From: an uncultured Eubacteriales bacterium
GTDB taxonomy: Bacteria; Bacillota; Clostridia; Oscillospirales; Acutalibacteraceae
Length of the DNA: 16,425 bases
Assembly (NCBI GenBank): GCA_902491475.1
Contig: CABUHY010000028.1
Coordinates: forward strand, 1-16,425
Direction: 5' to 3'
A program made the translations under genes and the position numbers. This document shows positions 15,469 to 16,425 of the stretch, in pieces; positions within the stretch are counted from its first letter, which is position 1, and each line of letters starts with the position of its first letter. Below the pieces are notes generated by a model. The model ran no database searches. It was not told where the DNA came from and was given only the letters and a program-made list of their open reading frames with translations.

Positions 15469-16107
15469 ATGGAACTTAAAGAACTTATTGCAAAGGACTT
15501 ACTTAAAATCAAGGCGGTATTTTTCCGTCCCGAAGAGCCGTTCACATGGGCGAGCGGAATTAAAAGCCCCGTTTACTGCGATAACAGACTTACTCTTACC
15601 GCACCCGAGGTTCGCACAGATGTCGAAAAGGGCTTGGCTGAGCTTGTAAAGGAAAACTATCCCGACGCAGAGGTGCTTATGGGAACCTCGACCGCAGGTA
15701 TCGCACATGCGGCTATAACCGCTCATCTTCTCGATATGCCTATGGGTTATGTCCGTTCGGGCGCAAAGGACCACGGCAGACAAAATCAGATAGAGGGCAG
15801 ACTTGAAAAGGGTCAGAAGGTTGTTGTTGTCGAGGACCTTATTTCAACGGGCGGCAGCGTAATAGAGGTTGTCAATGTTCTCCGCGAAGCGGGCGCAGAT
15901 GTGCTCGGCGTTGTTTCGATATTCACTTACGGTATGCAAAAGGGTCTTGATAGACTCAAAGAGGCAAATGTCAAAAATGTTTCCCTTACCGACTTTGACC
16001 ACATTGCAGAGGTTGCGGCACAGGAGGGTTACATCAAGCCCGAGGATATAAAGAGGCTTATCGCTTTCAGAAACAATCCCTCGGATGAAAGCTGGATAGG
16101 CGCATAG
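15469..16107 (+). CDS. pyrE: Orotate phosphoribosyltransferase
   Basis: It adds PRPP-derived ribose phosphate to orotate, giving OMP for PyrF. The 212-residue product has FTWASGIKSPVYCDNR (25-40) for orotate, the flexible catalytic loop YVRSGAKDHGRQNQIEG (94-110), and the PRPP motif VVVVEDLISTGGS (118-130). ATG at 15469 is chosen because AAGGAG (15457-15462) lies 6 nt upstream; an in-frame TTG at 15448 would add seven residues and has no such site. It is last in the operon. Its TAG stop lies within the first hairpin of the flanking repeat, so the repeat begins exactly where coding ends. Confidence 0.97.
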   Translation: MELKELIAKDLLKIKAVFFRPEEPFTWASGIKSPVYCDNRLTLTAPEVRTDVEKGLAELVKENYPDAEVLMGTSTAGIAHAAITAHLLDMPMGYVRSGAKDHGRQNQIEGRLEKGQKVVVVEDLISTGGSVIEVVNVLREAGADVLGVVSIFTYGMQKGLDRLKEANVKNVSLTDFDHIAEVAAQEGYIKPEDIKRLIAFRNNPSDESWIGA

Positions 16108-16214
16108 TGTGAAAAGCCACACTGTTTATATTGCCTCTCAAAATTTGCCCATGGCATAACTTTGAGATGGAAGAAATCACCATCACGCCTGTTCAGGCAA
16201 CGCAGGTTAAATTA
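16104..16214. repeat. Structured tandem repeat, right part only (copy C)
   Basis: It matches unit positions 44 to the unit end but is the most diverged copy. Hairpin 1 is kept as ATAGTGTG (16104-16111) with CACACTGT (16118-16125), including a G-U pair. Hairpin 2 is kept as TCTCAAA/TTTGAGA (16136-16142, 16161-16167) plus TGCC/GGCA. The right arm of the outer stem (16187-16201) is unchanged. It overlaps the pyrE stop codon. Hairpin 1 with the T-rich stretch after it might act as a weak terminator of the pyr operon. Confidence 0.85.
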
Positions 16215-16371
16215 GGTGATTTTTAATAAACTATTTGTTGCCTGAAAGGCTATGGGAATAGTGTGAAAATCACACTATTCATAATTATAATGCCCTCAAA
16301 ATTTGCCTATGGCATAATTTTGAGATGGCAGAAATCACCATCACGCCTGTTCAGGCAACGCAGGTTAAATC
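16215..16371. repeat. Structured tandem repeat, complete unit (copy D)
   Basis: This 157-bp unit differs from the copy at 1-156 by five substitutions and one added A in the hairpin 1 loop (16266-16270). Stem GAATAGTGTG/CACACTATTC (16256-16265, 16271-16280) is unchanged. The substitutions mostly fall in loops, bulges or just outside stems. No gene of credible size is present. Confidence 0.9.
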
Positions 16372-16425
16372 GGTGATTTTTAATAAACTATTTGTTGCCT
16401 GAAAGGCTATGGGAATAGTGTGAAA
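16372..16425. repeat. Structured tandem repeat, cut by window end (copy E)
   Basis: The 54 bases are identical to window positions 1-54 and to 16215-16268. The window stops at the base where complete copies diverge (three or four A in the hairpin 1 loop), so the array continues beyond the edge. Confidence 0.9.

Noticed and set aside
179..16201. A composite transposon with 14-bp terminal inverted repeats
   Set aside because: The same inverted arms occur within every complete unit, no transposase or integrase is encoded, and no target duplication can be recognised. The cassette idea is kept only as a finding.
16286..16291. TATAAT in repeat copy D as a promoter
   Set aside because: No acceptable -35 box lies about 17 bp upstream (GTGAAA at that distance), and copy A has TATAGT at the same place.
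1..16425. CRISPR array as an explanation of the end repeats
   Set aside because: Units are about 156 bp, head to tail without variable spacers, and no cas genes are present.

Overview
The window reads as chromosomal housekeeping DNA from an anaerobic Gram-positive bacterium of the Bacillota, most likely a Clostridia/Oscillospirales-type gut or rumen lineage. This is inferred from several signs: strong AGGAGG ribosome sites, a TTG start, the Bacillota-type dihydroorotate dehydrogenase PyrD(1B)+PyrK, a single-chain clostridial-type PurL, an archaeal-like IMP cyclohydrolase (PurO family) beside a free-standing AICAR transformylase, and a PyrR-type attenuator. No marker in the window fixes genus or species.

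Layout, all genes on the + strand. (1) 1-197: one complete 156-bp structured repeat and the first 41 bp of a second. (2) 203-8484: purine genes purN, a SAM methyltransferase, IMP cyclohydrolase, AICAR formyltransferase, purD and purL, tightly packed, closed by a strong intrinsic terminator. (3) 8485-8699: terminator, a perfect-consensus promoter, and a leader with mutually exclusive hairpins that looks like a PyrR-controlled attenuator. (4) 8700-16107: pyrimidine operon pyrC-carB-pyrK-pyrD-pyrF-pyrE, with very short or overlapping junctions. (5) 16104-16425: the rest of the repeat array (a partial, a complete and a cut-off copy).

The purine block covers the PurN step, PurL, PurD and the last two steps to IMP; purF, purM, purE/C and purB must lie elsewhere. 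The pyrimidine block covers carbamoyl phosphate (large subunit only) and dihydroorotase through UMP; carA, pyrB and pyrR are not here. No purine-side promoter is visible, so transcription of purN onward probably enters from upstream through the repeats. The pyr operon has its own promoter and its own attenuator.

The least ordinary part is the repeat. Each unit of about 156 bp can fold into a 14-bp outer stem enclosing two hairpins. The 16-kb nucleotide cluster sits inside what would be a single unit, between unit positions 41 and 44. The repeat's left piece supplies the ATG region of purN, and its right piece overlaps the stop codon of pyrE. The first and last 54 bases of the window are identical, so both ends probably reflect assembly breaks in this array.
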